A stretch of DNA of 64,000 bases from Mycobacterium sp. 1274761.0. GTDB taxonomy: Bacteria; Actinomycetota; Actinomycetes; Mycobacteriales; Mycobacteriaceae. The notes below the pieces were generated by a model, which was given only the letters and a program-made list of their open reading frames with translations, was not told the origin of the DNA and ran no database searches. How positions within the stretch are numbered: position 1 is the stretch's first letter; every line of letters starts with the position of its first letter. The translations under genes and the position numbers were made by a program. Location: assembly GCF_001668615.1 (NCBI RefSeq), contig NZ_LZMC01000009.1, forward strand, positions 43,684 to 107,683, read 5' to 3'. Positions 38,418 through 47,524 of this stretch are shown here, in pieces.

Positions 38418-38720
38418 TCAGTGGCGTGAGCAGTCCAGCGAGACGGTGATGGTCCGCTTCACCACCACGGGAACGAAATCACGATCGCCGCGGCCGCCGA
38501 CACGCACGAGTTCGGTTCGCTCGCGCGGGTTGCGGACGTCGACGACCTCGCATTGATTCAGCGGTGCGCTGCCGATGCGGTCAAGCTTGACGTCGAAGCC
38601 TTGGGCCTCGAGCTGGCCGATGGTGATGGCGGCGGATTCGGCATAGGCGGGAGCGGCCAAAGAGAGTGCCGTTACCGCGAGTGCTGAGCCAATCAGGGCC
38701 GAACACATGTAGTTCTTCAT
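38418..38720 (-). CDS. small secreted protein, paralogue of 32104-32415
   Basis: 100 residues. A signal peptide ends near AYAESAA. The mature part EAQGFDVKLDRIGSAPLNQC, then VRNPRERTELV and the terminal VSLDCSRH mirror the protein at 32104-32415. Both have one Cys after SAP/TAP and one three or four residues from the end. No function is known. Confidence 0.85.
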   Translation of the reverse strand: MKNYMCSALIGSALAVTALSLAAPAYAESAAITIGQLEAQGFDVKLDRIGSAPLNQCEVVDVRNPRERTELVRVGGRGDRDFVPVVVKRTITVSLDCSRH

Positions 38721-38794
38721 GGGCCCATGCTGCTGCGAGCGCGCGGGTCAGCGCTTGGAGGCGATGTGGAGATTGTTGGAGATTGCCGGTAGGG

Positions 38795-39379
38795 CTAGCC
38801 CGATGCGATCACCGATGCCGCGCTCCACGGGGCGAACGGCGTTGCGCTGTCGGCGCGGTAATCCTGCGGCAGGTCGTCGATGACGTGCCAGGTGGCGGCC
38901 AGCCGCCCCAGCCCGACGCACATCGCGCAGTGCAGCCCGAGCGCGACCAACTGATCCTCGGTGAAATGCGCGCGGAGCTGGTCGTACACCGCGTCGTCGA
39001 TCGCCAGATGGTTGGTGGCGAAAAGGTCGGCGAACCTCAAGGCCGCACGCTCGGCGTCGGTCAAATCCGCTGCCTCGGCAGGTTTCTCCAACGAGCACAC
39101 CAGGTCCTCGGTGACGCCGTCGTCGACGGCGCTCTGGTATCGGATCGACATGCAACTGCGGCACTGGTTGTGGAAAGCGATACGCAGCCGGACCAGCTCC
39201 ATCAGCCGCGGCGACAACGCACCTGTCTCACGCAGCGCGACGGTGACGCCGCCGATCGCGGCGGCGACGTCGGGCAGCCGCGACATGATGCCTGCGACAC
39301 CGAGGTTGATGCGATCACCTTGACCGATATCGGTGGTCGGTATCGCCGCGAAGTCGTCGGTCGGCGTTATGCGTGCCAT
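38795..39379 (-). CDS. carboxymuconolactone decarboxylase/AhpD-like protein
   Basis: 194 residues from ATG 39379. The CxxC of FHNQCRSCMSIRY followed by a basic segment is the AhpD-like active site for peroxide or thiol redox reactions. A second Cys pair (LHCAMC) lies in the C-terminal half. The extension to 39550 has no ribosome site. Likely an antioxidant or decarboxylase-fold protein; its partner is unknown. Confidence 0.85.
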   Translation of the reverse strand: MARITPTDDFAAIPTTDIGQGDRINLGVAGIMSRLPDVAAAIGGVTVALRETGALSPRLMELVRLRIAFHNQCRSCMSIRYQSAVDDGVTEDLVCSLEKPAEAADLTDAERAALRFADLFATNHLAIDDAVYDQLRAHFTEDQLVALGLHCAMCVGLGRLAATWHVIDDLPQDYRADSATPFAPWSAASVIASG

Positions 39380-39434
39380 GGGATCTCCGATCGCCGGGAC
39401 CATGCGAGCGTATGCCCTTCGTCGACCGATACCG

Positions 39435-40226
39435 CTACGTATGCGGCAATTCGTCTTTCCACAGCTGCAGCACGCGCACGTAAGGGTCGGGCTTGACCGA
39501 CAGCGCGCCGACGAACGGATGCTCGAGCGCGAAAATGAGGTACATGACAAAGCCCATCAGGGCCGCCGTCAGCGCCACTCCGACGGCATGGATCAACAGG
39601 TCGCGAGTCCCGAACATGAAGGTGAACCCCATGACGACCGCGCCTCCGCCGATGAGCAGTACCCAGAGTTCTCCGGGAATCGCCGAGTCACCCGCCGAGA
39701 CCCGTAATTTGCGGTTGGCACTCAGATTGTTCAGCTGCTCGATGTCGTGATCGAAGAACGAAATTTCGTTGCGGGTCTCCGGCTGGACTTTGAGGAATGC
39801 GGCCCATACCTGGGTCATGTGCTCGGACTCCTCCTCGATGGGCTCACCCCGCCGCATCCTGGGCAGTTCGTCGTTGATCAGGTCCTCGGTGTATGCGACG
39901 AGGGTCCGTTGCACTTCGGGCTGGTACACATCTGGTAACGCGGTCGAGTCCCGCAGCAGATCGACGATTGAGCTGGCCTCGGCATCGGTGGCGTTTTCGG
40001 CCTCCCCGAACTGCTCCCACACCACGACGACGACGAAGGCGACAAGCACCGCGTACAGAACGCCGGCAAGCTGAAATACCTGGCCTGAGACCGCATTGGC
40101 ATTCTCGAGCCGTTCGTGAGAAACCGCCTTGCGGAACAGGATCAACCCGCCGACGGATACGACGACGAAGAATGCCACTGTCATCAGTCCCAGTAACGGC
40201 GCAGGGATCTGCAGCAGCCTGAGCAC
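39435..40226 (-). CDS. DUF4239 (bestrophin-like) membrane protein
   Basis: 263 residues from GTG 40226, seven bases after AAAGGGGG; the frame extends to GTG 40232. Two N-terminal helices, a soluble helical middle with ENATDAEASSIVDLLRD, and two C-terminal helices. This arrangement is typical of DUF4239, predicted to be bestrophin-like channels. No functional evidence exists here. Confidence 0.8.
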   Translation of the reverse strand: MLRLLQIPAPLLGLMTVAFFVVVSVGGLILFRKAVSHERLENANAVSGQVFQLAGVLYAVLVAFVVVVVWEQFGEAENATDAEASSIVDLLRDSTALPDVYQPEVQRTLVAYTEDLINDELPRMRRGEPIEEESEHMTQVWAAFLKVQPETRNEISFFDHDIEQLNNLSANRKLRVSAGDSAIPGELWVLLIGGGAVVMGFTFMFGTRDLLIHAVGVALTAALMGFVMYLIFALEHPFVGALSVKPDPYVRVLQLWKDELPHT

Positions 40227-40353
40227 GACCACCCCCCTTTGGTCGCGGACCCCCGTCCGCCCCGTGGGGGATTCTAAGGGTCAAATCGCCGCCAGCCGCG
40301 ATTGAGGCAGATGCCTCATGTGCTAAAGCGACAAAGCGGCGGAGGGTTAAGAC

Positions 40354-41091
40354 ATGACCCGTTTACTCACAGTCGGTTACGGGGCCGCGAGCTACGTCCT
40401 GTTCCTGGCGGCCTTCGTCTATGCAATTGGTTTCGTGGGCGGCATCGGCGTGCCGCGCAGCGTCGATCACGGGATCGACGCGCCCATTGGTCAGGCAATC
40501 GTGGTCAACATGCTGCTGCTTGGCCTCTTCGCCGTCCAGCACAGCGTCATGGCCCGGCCCGGGTTCAAACGCTGGTGGACGCGCTTCGTGCCGCAGCCCG
40601 TCGAGCGCAGCACGTTCGTCTTGTTGTCGAGCGCCGTGCTGATTCTGCTGTTCTGGCAGTGGCGGACGATGCCAGCGGCCGTCTGGCATGTGGGGCCACC
40701 CGCGGGCCGGCTGGCAGTGTGGGTGTTGTTCTGGGCAGGCTGGGCGACGGTCTTGGCGACCACGTTCATGATCAACCACTTCGACCTGTTCGGCCTTCGG
40801 CAGGTGTATCTGGCATGGCGCGGAAAGCCGTACACCGACTTGGCATTCCGCACGTCGCTGCTCTACCGGCTGGTGCGCCATCCCCTGATGCTCGGCTTCA
40901 TCGTCGCCTTCTGGGCGGCGCCGACCATGACCGCCGGACACCTGCTGTTCGCCGTAGCCACCACCGGCTACATCCTCACCGCGATCCAGCTCGAGGAGCG
41001 CGATCTCGGCGATGCGCTGGGCGCGCAATACCGCGACTACCGCAAAAACGTGCCGATGCTCATACCCCGACCACGGCGTCGGAGTGCCTAG
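40354..41091 (+). CDS. mddA: methanethiol S-methyltransferase MddA
   Basis: 245 residues, GGAGGGTTAAGAC before ATG. It is an integral-membrane NnrU/isoprenylcysteine methyltransferase-family enzyme that methylates methanethiol to dimethyl sulfide using SAM. The motif [16 protein letters not shown] with the following [10 protein letters not shown], then RHPLMLGF and [18 protein letters not shown] near the C-terminus, match MddA closely. The stop codon TAG shares its CTAG with that of the convergent sodC. Confidence 0.9.
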   Translation: MTRLLTVGYGAASYVLFLAAFVYAIGFVGGIGVPRSVDHGIDAPIGQAIVVNMLLLGLFAVQHSVMARPGFKRWWTRFVPQPVERSTFVLLSSAVLILLFWQWRTMPAAVWHVGPPAGRLAVWVLFWAGWATVLATTFMINHFDLFGLRQVYLAWRGKPYTDLAFRTSLLYRLVRHPLMLGFIVAFWAAPTMTAGHLLFAVATTGYILTAIQLEERDLGDALGAQYRDYRKNVPMLIPRPRRRSA

Positions 41092-41891
41092 CCGCCGGGC
41101 GGCGGCGCGGGGGCGGTTGTTGTTGTCGTCGTCGTTGTTGTCGTCGTCGTCGTGGTCGTTGGTGACGGCGTCGTCGTGGTCGTGGTCGGCGACGTCGGTA
41201 ATGTTGTCGTCGGACTCGTGGCGGGAGCCACGGGCGCACCAGTGGTCTCCGTGACGGTCGATGTGCTCACCGATGTGGCGCTGGCCGAGGCGGGCGCCAG
41301 GACGGCGCAGGCAACCCGTCCACCGGAGTCACCTGTTGCCAGCGTCTCGGCGTCGGGACCAGGGACACCATCGTGGGTGTACCGCTGCGGGATATTGGCG
41401 AAATTATCCGCGTTGGCGTGAATGATCAGGGCGGATCCTTGGGGGCCTTTGAGATCGTCGGCCTTGAACGCGTCGGTGGTTGCGACCACCTTGCCGGAGC
41501 CATCCGAGCGAACGTTGAGCGGGGTGAGGTCGCCGCTGCTGTGAGGATGGTCGGTGCTACCCCCAACCTGTAAATGTCCCCCTGCGGAGGTGAAGTCGCC
41601 CTCGCATTTGCCCACCGAGTGGATATGCATACCGTGGCTGCCGGGCGAGAGCACCCCGGATCCGACGGTTTCGACCGTCACCGTCGCGTAGCCACTGGTG
41701 AAATCGATAGTGGCATTGGCGACGGGCTTACCGTCGGGCGTCTTCACTTCGGCTTTAATGGTCTGCGCGGACGCGCCCGATGTCGTCGTCGTCGTCGTTT
41801 TGTCAGTGCTGGACTGGTCGGAATTGCAACCCGCCAACAGTGCGACGGGCGTAGCGAGCAGGGCGGCTGCTGCGGATGCACGGATCAACAT
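41088..41891 (-). CDS. sodC: Cu,Zn superoxide dismutase lipoprotein with poly-threonine tail
   Basis: 267 residues from ATG 41891. Lipobox LLAGC anchors it. MHIH (copper ligands), GGHL and HPHSSGD (bridge and zinc ligands) and the late [14 protein letters not shown] support a functional active site, and the Cys pair (GKCEGD, VACAVL) is the conserved disulfide. The protein extends about 60 residues beyond the usual end, with Thr/Pro and about 15 consecutive Thr then APAPPPGG. This low-complexity tail is unusual for SodC. It ends in a 4-bp overlap with mddA. Confidence 0.9.
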   Translation of the reverse strand: MLIRASAAAALLATPVALLAGCNSDQSSTDKTTTTTTSGASAQTIKAEVKTPDGKPVANATIDFTSGYATVTVETVGSGVLSPGSHGMHIHSVGKCEGDFTSAGGHLQVGGSTDHPHSSGDLTPLNVRSDGSGKVVATTDAFKADDLKGPQGSALIIHANADNFANIPQRYTHDGVPGPDAETLATGDSGGRVACAVLAPASASATSVSTSTVTETTGAPVAPATSPTTTLPTSPTTTTTTPSPTTTTTTTTTTTTTTTAPAPPPGG

Positions 41892-41939
41892 CAACAGGGG
41901 GTACCCGGACCCGCGAAAGAATATTGACCAAAATTCGGC

Positions 41940-44114
41940 TCAGCCGGAAGGACGCAGGCGGACGGCAATCAGGCAGAGGTCGTCTTGGCGGGGCGGCGAG
42001 GCCAGCGTGTCGGTGAGGTGGCGGCATCCCTCGGCCAGCGGGATGTCGGGCGGCCAGCCGGCCAGCATTTGCTGCGCGAGCGCGATGCCCGTCTCGACGT
42101 CGCGACGGCGACGCTCGACCAGGCCGTCGGTGTACATGATCAAAATGTCGCCGGGCTGCAGCGTCACGTTGCCCGCGGTATAGCTGGCGTCACGGATGGG
42201 CCCGAGCACCGGGCCATCGGCATCGTTGAGCCGCACCACTCTTCCGTCGCGTGAGCGCCGCAGCAGTGCCGGTGGATGTCCGGCCAGACCGTAGGACAGA
42301 GTGCCCGCCAGCGGGTCGAAGACAGCGACGGCCATCGTTGCGAACCGCCCGTTGCTGGCGTGGGCGGTGAACGTGTTCAGCTCGGCCAGCAGTTGGGCGG
42401 GCGGCAGGCCCTGCAGGGCCATGGCGCGCGCGGCGCTTCGCAATTGCGCCATGTCTTCGACGGCGGGCAGGCCGTGGCCGACCACGTCGCCCACCGCGAG
42501 GTAGGTCTTTTGCTTCGGCAGCCGCATCACGTCGTACCAGTCACCGCCGAGGCCGTGCTCCCCGTCGGCCGGTTCATAGGTGACGGCCACGTCCAGTTCG
42601 GCGACGTCGGCGGGTTCGTTGGGCAGCACCGCGGCCTGCAGAACCGCGGCGCGGGCATGTTCGTCGGCGTACACCTGAGCCCGCACCAGCGCCTGCCCGA
42701 CCATGGTGGCGACGGCCGAGATGTACGCCAACTGCGCGGCATCGAGCGGTTGCGGCTCGGTCCACATCATGGCGAGCACGCCGATCGACTTGGCACCAGA
42801 GGTCAACGGCCAGTTCACCAATGCTTCTGCGCCCGTCAGCTCCATCATGTCCGCGTAATCGGAATACCGCCGCTGATACTCCGGGGAGGTGCTGATCACC
42901 ACCGGGTGCGCACTGTTCACCGCCTCGGTCGCCGCCGTGCGATCCTCGAGCGAAATGCCGTCGCCGAATGTGTCGCGCGCCAGCGGCGGGTACCCCGCGG
43001 CCTTCACCCACTCCAGGCGCCGTCCGTTAGGGGTCAGCAGGCCCAGCGCCACTGCTTGCGCGCCAGCGTCATTGAACAACTGCTTGACGACGGCGTCGCC
43101 GATTTGACTCGGCGTGAGCGCGGCCGAAAGCCGTTGTGCCAGTTGCGCGAGGATCTGCAGCCGGTCGCGTTCGCGGCGGTCGGCTTCGTACTGCCGGACC
43201 GCGGCGACGCGTCCGGCGGCTTCCTGCGCGATGAGCATCCCGATGAGCACGATGACCGCGATGAAGCCCTGTGTCACCGCCAGCCGCGTCGGGCCGCCCA
43301 GGTGTAACTCGGCAAACGGGCCGTGGCCGGAGGCCGTCATGTAGTTGACGGTGACCGCCAGCACCGCTCCGGTCAGCGCGGCGCCGATTATGTGGAGCCG
43401 GATCGCCGCCCACGCCATCACCGGAAGCAGTAGCAATGTCGGCGGCGCTTGCCACCAAAGTGCGGTCAGCGACAATAATACGGTGGCCGCGAGAACCAAT
43501 GTGGTTTCCGCTAGCCGCGCACGCAGTAGGTGAGATTGCTTGGCCCACAAAAGAATTGGTGTGCCAACCACCAGGGCGCCGATCCCGTCACCGGCCGCCC
43601 AGTGCAGGGCGGCGTCGGGCCAGAAGGCGTCGTTGGACACAGAGCCGACCGCGCCGCCGATCGCACCGCCCACGACCGGGCCGATCAGACATGCGCCGGC
43701 GACGAACTTGACCAGATCCGCCCGAACCCGAAGGTCCGGCGCGCCTCGGCACCACGCCCCGACGAGCACCGCCCCGACCGCCGGCTCCACAGAATTGGCC
43801 AACGCGAATCCCGACGCGACCGCGATGCCCGCGCCGTAGTAAAGGTCGACGACCAGCTCCCCCGTGATAATCGCGGCGATGACGACCGGCCAGCGCCATC
43901 GCGGGGTCAGCAGCATCGCGGCCACGGTCACGCCGGCGGGCGGGAAGAACGCCGGGTCGGCGGCGGCGCCGAAGGACTGCCACGACAGCGCCGCGCCGAC
44001 GAGGTAGGCCAGCGCGACCACGGCGAAAAGGCCAAGCGTCGGCCGCCAATTTCCACGACGGTTCGAGCGTGCGCTGCCGCGCCGCTTACTCGGCGTCACG
44101 CGGGCCGACGACAC
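41940..44114 (-). CDS. MASE1-GAF-SpoIIE (PP2C-type) phosphatase
   Basis: 724 residues, GTG start. The N-terminal 310 residues form eight or so helices of a MASE1 sensor. A GAF domain lies at about 330-480. The SpoIIE/RsbU phosphatase domain (about 510-720) shows GGDWYD, GDVVGHG, GHPPALL and YTDGLVERR, the metal-binding aspartates of this family. Such proteins dephosphorylate anti-sigma-factor antagonists in the general stress pathway. The actual target here is not visible. Confidence 0.9.
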   Translation of the reverse strand: MSSARVTPSKRRGSARSNRRGNWRPTLGLFAVVALAYLVGAALSWQSFGAAADPAFFPPAGVTVAAMLLTPRWRWPVVIAAIITGELVVDLYYGAGIAVASGFALANSVEPAVGAVLVGAWCRGAPDLRVRADLVKFVAGACLIGPVVGGAIGGAVGSVSNDAFWPDAALHWAAGDGIGALVVGTPILLWAKQSHLLRARLAETTLVLAATVLLSLTALWWQAPPTLLLLPVMAWAAIRLHIIGAALTGAVLAVTVNYMTASGHGPFAELHLGGPTRLAVTQGFIAVIVLIGMLIAQEAAGRVAAVRQYEADRRERDRLQILAQLAQRLSAALTPSQIGDAVVKQLFNDAGAQAVALGLLTPNGRRLEWVKAAGYPPLARDTFGDGISLEDRTAATEAVNSAHPVVISTSPEYQRRYSDYADMMELTGAEALVNWPLTSGAKSIGVLAMMWTEPQPLDAAQLAYISAVATMVGQALVRAQVYADEHARAAVLQAAVLPNEPADVAELDVAVTYEPADGEHGLGGDWYDVMRLPKQKTYLAVGDVVGHGLPAVEDMAQLRSAARAMALQGLPPAQLLAELNTFTAHASNGRFATMAVAVFDPLAGTLSYGLAGHPPALLRRSRDGRVVRLNDADGPVLGPIRDASYTAGNVTLQPGDILIMYTDGLVERRRRDVETGIALAQQMLAGWPPDIPLAEGCRHLTDTLASPPRQDDLCLIAVRLRPSG

Positions 44115-44195
44115 CCTCGAAGGGTATCGACACTGCCGTCATCGCGGAGCGTTACTGCCGGTCAGGCTGCACGCGGCCGGTGCGGGCCCAGCCTC

Positions 44196-44216
44196 TATTA
44201 GCTGCGTCCTCTAATA
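44196..44216. promoter_or_regulatory. ArsR-type operator candidate
   Basis: A perfect inverted repeat TATTAG-N9-CTAATA lies 8 bp before the ArsR gene start, in an AT-rich stretch that would hold its -10 region. The layout suits a metal-released ArsR repressor controlling its own arsR-CDF operon. Confidence 0.6.
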
Positions 44217-44223
44217 TCTACGT

Positions 44224-44622
44224 ATGAACGCAGGTAAGGGACAAGGGCGCCTCGGTGACGACCAATCAAGCCTGATCGTCGAGGTGTTCCGCATGCTTGC
44301 CGATCCGACCCGCGTCCAGGTGCTGTGGGCACTGGCTGACGGCGAAATGTCGGTGAACGAACTTGCCGAGCATGTGGGCAAGCCAGCGCCGTCTGTGTCG
44401 CAACATCTGGCGAAGCTGCGGATGGCTCGCTTGGTTCGCACGCGGCGAGCGGGAACCACGATCTTCTACAGCCTGGAAAACGAGCACGTCCAGCGACTCG
44501 TGGTCGATGCGGTGTTGAACGCCGAACACGCCGGTCCTGGTGTGCCATCCCATCACCGAAACGATCCCGCGATCCAGCCAATCGGCAGCGCCACCCCGAT
44601 CAACAGAAGCGCGACCTCATGA
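44224..44622 (+). CDS. ArsR-family metal-responsive repressor (KmtR/NmtR/CzrA-like)
   Basis: 132 residues. The winged helix DPTRVQVLWALADGEMSVNELAEHVGKP followed by SVSQHLAKLRMARLV is typical of ArsR/SmtB. His/Glu-rich C-terminal features (ENEHVQRLVVDAVLNAEHAG, then SHHRND) resemble sensors of nickel, cobalt or zinc. It overlaps the CDF gene by four bases (ATGA), so they are translationally coupled. Which metal it senses cannot be decided. Confidence 0.9.
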   Translation: MNAGKGQGRLGDDQSSLIVEVFRMLADPTRVQVLWALADGEMSVNELAEHVGKPAPSVSQHLAKLRMARLVRTRRAGTTIFYSLENEHVQRLVVDAVLNAEHAGPGVPSHHRNDPAIQPIGSATPINRSATS

Positions 44623-45650
44623 CTCACCAACGCACCGAAACCTCGACCAACCGGGCTCCCAGCGATCACGACCATCCCGAAGGATTACGCGGAGTCGTGA
44701 AGGGAATCTTCGCTCCGCACTCCCATGATGCCTCCGAGAGCCTCGATGACGCTTTGGAGTCCAGCGCTGCTGGGATCCGTGCCGTCAAAATCAGCCTGCT
44801 GGTGCTCGGTGTCACCGCTCTCGCGCAGATCGCCGTCGTAGTGATCTCCGGGTCCATTGCGCTCGTTGCGGACACGATTCACAACTTCTCCGACGCGCTG
44901 ACGGCGATACCGCTATGGGTCGCGTTCGCGTTGAGCACCAAGCCTGCAAATCGTCGCTACACCTATGGTTTTGGTCGCGTCGAAGACTTAGCGGGCCTAT
45001 TCGTCGTCGCGATGATTACGATGTCGGCCATCATCGCAGGCTACGAGGCCATCATGCGGCTGATCCATCCGCAGCCGATCCAAAACGTCGCCTGGGTAGC
45101 CCTAGCCGGGTTTATCGGGTTTATCGGGAATGAATGGGTTGCCTTCTACCGCATCCGCGTTGGGCGTCGGATCGGTTCTGCGGCATTGGTCGCTGACGGT
45201 CTGCACGCGCGCACCGATGGCTTCACCTCACTCGCCGTCGTCCTCGCCGCGGCCGGCGTCGCTCTGGACTTTCCCCTGGCTGACCCCATCATTGGGTTGA
45301 TCATCACCGTGGCGATCCTGGCGGTATTGCGCACCGCTGCGCGCGACGTATTTCGTCGCTTGCTCGACGGCGTAGATCCAAAGCTCATTGACGCCGCTGA
45401 ATCCGCGCTGGCCGGTAGGCCAGATGTCCGCGCCGTTCGTAGCGTTCGGATGCGATGGATCGGTCATCGCCTGCATGCCGACGCCGAATTGGACATCGAC
45501 CCGGCTGTGAGCCTGTGCGATGCGCACCGTATAGCCCATGACGCTGAGCACGAACTCACCCACGCAGTACCCAAACTGACCACCGCGCTAATCCATGCCT
45601 ATCCCGCAGATGTCGGCGATGCAGCCGCCGCACACCGCAATAGCCGCTGA
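44619..45650 (+). CDS. cation diffusion facilitator (CDF) metal exporter
   Basis: 343 residues. A His-rich N-terminus (HDHPEG, APHSHD), six predicted helices and the metal motifs ADTIHNFSDA and ADGLHARTDG (the DxxxD-type transport sites) define a CDF efflux protein. A cytoplasmic domain with HRLHADAELDID and HDAEHELTH follows. It probably exports Zn, Co, Ni or Mn using the proton gradient, controlled by the coupled ArsR gene. Confidence 0.93.
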   Translation: MTHQRTETSTNRAPSDHDHPEGLRGVVKGIFAPHSHDASESLDDALESSAAGIRAVKISLLVLGVTALAQIAVVVISGSIALVADTIHNFSDALTAIPLWVAFALSTKPANRRYTYGFGRVEDLAGLFVVAMITMSAIIAGYEAIMRLIHPQPIQNVAWVALAGFIGFIGNEWVAFYRIRVGRRIGSAALVADGLHARTDGFTSLAVVLAAAGVALDFPLADPIIGLIITVAILAVLRTAARDVFRRLLDGVDPKLIDAAESALAGRPDVRAVRSVRMRWIGHRLHADAELDIDPAVSLCDAHRIAHDAEHELTHAVPKLTTALIHAYPADVGDAAAAHRNSR

Positions 45651-45671
45651 TCGAGTCCCGCTGCAATTCGC

Positions 45672-46628
45672 TTATCGTTCGTCAGCTCCGTGGGTCGATT
45701 GGTACGCCGCCCAGCGATTCGGGTCGGCCTCCAACGCAGCCCGGTCCCAATGTGCATTGACTGCCGCGGCTTCGTACGTGTCCTGCAAGAAGCCGAGCAG
45801 CATCCGATCGGGGTCGGCCGCCTGACGCACCACCTCGTATGGCAAGACGAACTCTCCGAGGTCTGCGCGATAGTGGGCATCTGGAGGACTAACCGGGTGA
45901 TCGCCAAACCCATCGGGTTCGGGGTAGGCGTAAGCGTAGAACGCGCCTTCCTCGCCCCCTCCCGGCCAGAAGCCACAGCTGCTCAGTTCGTGTGAGTAGC
46001 CCTCGATCATGACCCAGTCTCCGCAATTCGGTGCGCCGCCCGGATGAGGCGGTGCTTCGCGACCGGAGAACCGAGTACATGCGAGGTCCATGGCGCCCCA
46101 GAAAAAATGCACCGGGCTGACCTTGCCGATAAAGCGCGATCGGAACTGGCCGAGGACGCGATTGGCCTGAAGCAGCTGGCGCCAGAACAGGTTCGCGGCA
46201 TCACGGTCGTACGACGCGTGTTCATCGTCCTGGTCGAAGGGCAGTGCGGGGTCAACCTCATTGGGATGTGACTGGATGCGCGTTGGGAATCCCAGCTCGT
46301 CCAGGCTGTGCGTGATCTGCGAGTAGAACTCGGCGACGGACTTCGGTTCCAGTGCCACGACACGGGTTGGGCCGGTGCTGCTCCGGATCAGCAATTGGTG
46401 ATCGATGAGATCAAATTCGATATCGAAAGCAGCGGTTGCATACGGAATCGTCGACGTCGTCAGTCCATGGGGAGTCACGTACGAGGTGACCTGCCACCAG
46501 TGATTGATCATGGGCGAATTGACGAGCCGCACTTTGCCGACGATCTGCAGCCACATGTGCAGTGTGTCCCGCGTCGGAGCCCAGTCGTCGACGCGCAGGC
46601 TGGGCCACGCATTGCTCCGTTGCGCCAT
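45672..46628 (-). CDS. DUF5996-family protein
   Basis: 318 residues from ATG 46628, with GGGAGGTG upstream. Distinctive motifs are WPSLRVDDWAPTRDTLHMW, PVHFFWGAMDLACTRFSGR and PYEVVRQAADPDRMLLGFL, typical of the DUF5996 family of unknown function. No signal peptide. It is alone on its strand, next to accessory DNA. Confidence 0.85.
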   Translation of the reverse strand: MAQRSNAWPSLRVDDWAPTRDTLHMWLQIVGKVRLVNSPMINHWWQVTSYVTPHGLTTSTIPYATAAFDIEFDLIDHQLLIRSSTGPTRVVALEPKSVAEFYSQITHSLDELGFPTRIQSHPNEVDPALPFDQDDEHASYDRDAANLFWRQLLQANRVLGQFRSRFIGKVSPVHFFWGAMDLACTRFSGREAPPHPGGAPNCGDWVMIEGYSHELSSCGFWPGGGEEGAFYAYAYPEPDGFGDHPVSPPDAHYRADLGEFVLPYEVVRQAADPDRMLLGFLQDTYEAAAVNAHWDRAALEADPNRWAAYQSTHGADER

Positions 46629-46755
46629 TGTCGTGACACCTCCCGGACCCGGTTCCGCGGCCCGCATGAGCCGTTGTTCAGTCAAGTACTTACTCGTGCT
46701 GCGAGCCAGGCGTAAGGTTTTCACGCGCATTGGGCCTTCGCCCACCGCCACTACG

Positions 46756-46860
46756 GAGGCCCCCGGGGACATCGCCGGCGCGGTGGCTTACCTGCCGAGT
46801 CCAGAGGCCGCATTCATCACCGGCATCACCTGGAACGTCGACGGCGGATTCGCCGCCTGA
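46756..46860 (+). pseudogene. C-terminal remnant of a short-chain dehydrogenase
   Basis: About 35 residues read GDIAGAVAYLPSPEAAFITG and then ITWNVDGGFAA, the canonical C-terminus of FabG-like SDRs, ending in TGA. The rest of such a gene is absent: upstream of 46750 lies the 5' region of the DUF5996 gene. It is a deletion or recombination scar at the edge of the accessory zone. Confidence 0.75.
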
Positions 46861-46873
46861 GGCTATGCGACCG

Positions 46874-47524
46874 TCATGCGAAATGGCGGCCCGCAGCGTG
46901 CCATTCATGGATCGATAGCGACGTCATCCGTGGAAAGAGGATCGCTGGACCGAGCCATCGAGCAAGGAAAAGGCGAAGTTCGATTCCTTGCCGCGGCGGC
47001 TGTCCGGGGTCGGTCAGGAGCGATTGCACGGTGCGCAGGGTCATTTCGGCGAGTTCACGAAGGGCGGTGGTGTCGAAGCCGTGAAGTTTCCAATCAACAT
47101 CGAAACGGTGAAAAACGGGCAGGCAGAAAGTGATCGCTGTGTCGGACGTCAGTGACGTGACGGCGTCGCCCTCGTGCCGACGGGTCAGCAGATTCTCCAG
47201 TTGTGGATCACCGGCGAGGTTCTCGATGCCGAACGACACACTTTCGACGATGGCGATGACCGGGTCGTTGACCCCGCGTACATGGTTGGCGACCTGGTCG
47301 ATGAACCCGTTTACCGCACGCATTGAGCTGGCAATCAGCAGTGCGTCGGCATTTGGGAAATAGCGGTACACCGTCTGGCGAGTGACACCGAGCTTGCGGG
47401 CGACATCGGCAAGGCGTATCGCTGATCCGTGCTCGGCGACCACTTCGTCCACCGCATCCAGAATGCGGGCAATCGCCTCTTCATCCGAGGCGGGCGTGGA
47501 CCCCGCCCAGCCGCGGCTACGCAT
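46874..47524 (-). CDS. TetR-family regulator, translationally coupled to P450
   Basis: 216 residues. HTH ADVARKLGVTRQTVYRYFPNADALL is in the N-terminal 65 residues, followed by a helical ligand domain. Its ATG overlaps the end of the P450 gene by eight bases, so the regulator and enzyme are one unit. A perfect inverted repeat upstream of the P450 (48797-48839) may be its binding site. Confidence 0.9.
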   Translation of the reverse strand: MRSRGWAGSTPASDEEAIARILDAVDEVVAEHGSAIRLADVARKLGVTRQTVYRYFPNADALLIASSMRAVNGFIDQVANHVRGVNDPVIAIVESVSFGIENLAGDPQLENLLTRRHEGDAVTSLTSDTAITFCLPVFHRFDVDWKLHGFDTTALRELAEMTLRTVQSLLTDPGQPPRQGIELRLFLARWLGPAILFPRMTSLSIHEWHAAGRHFA

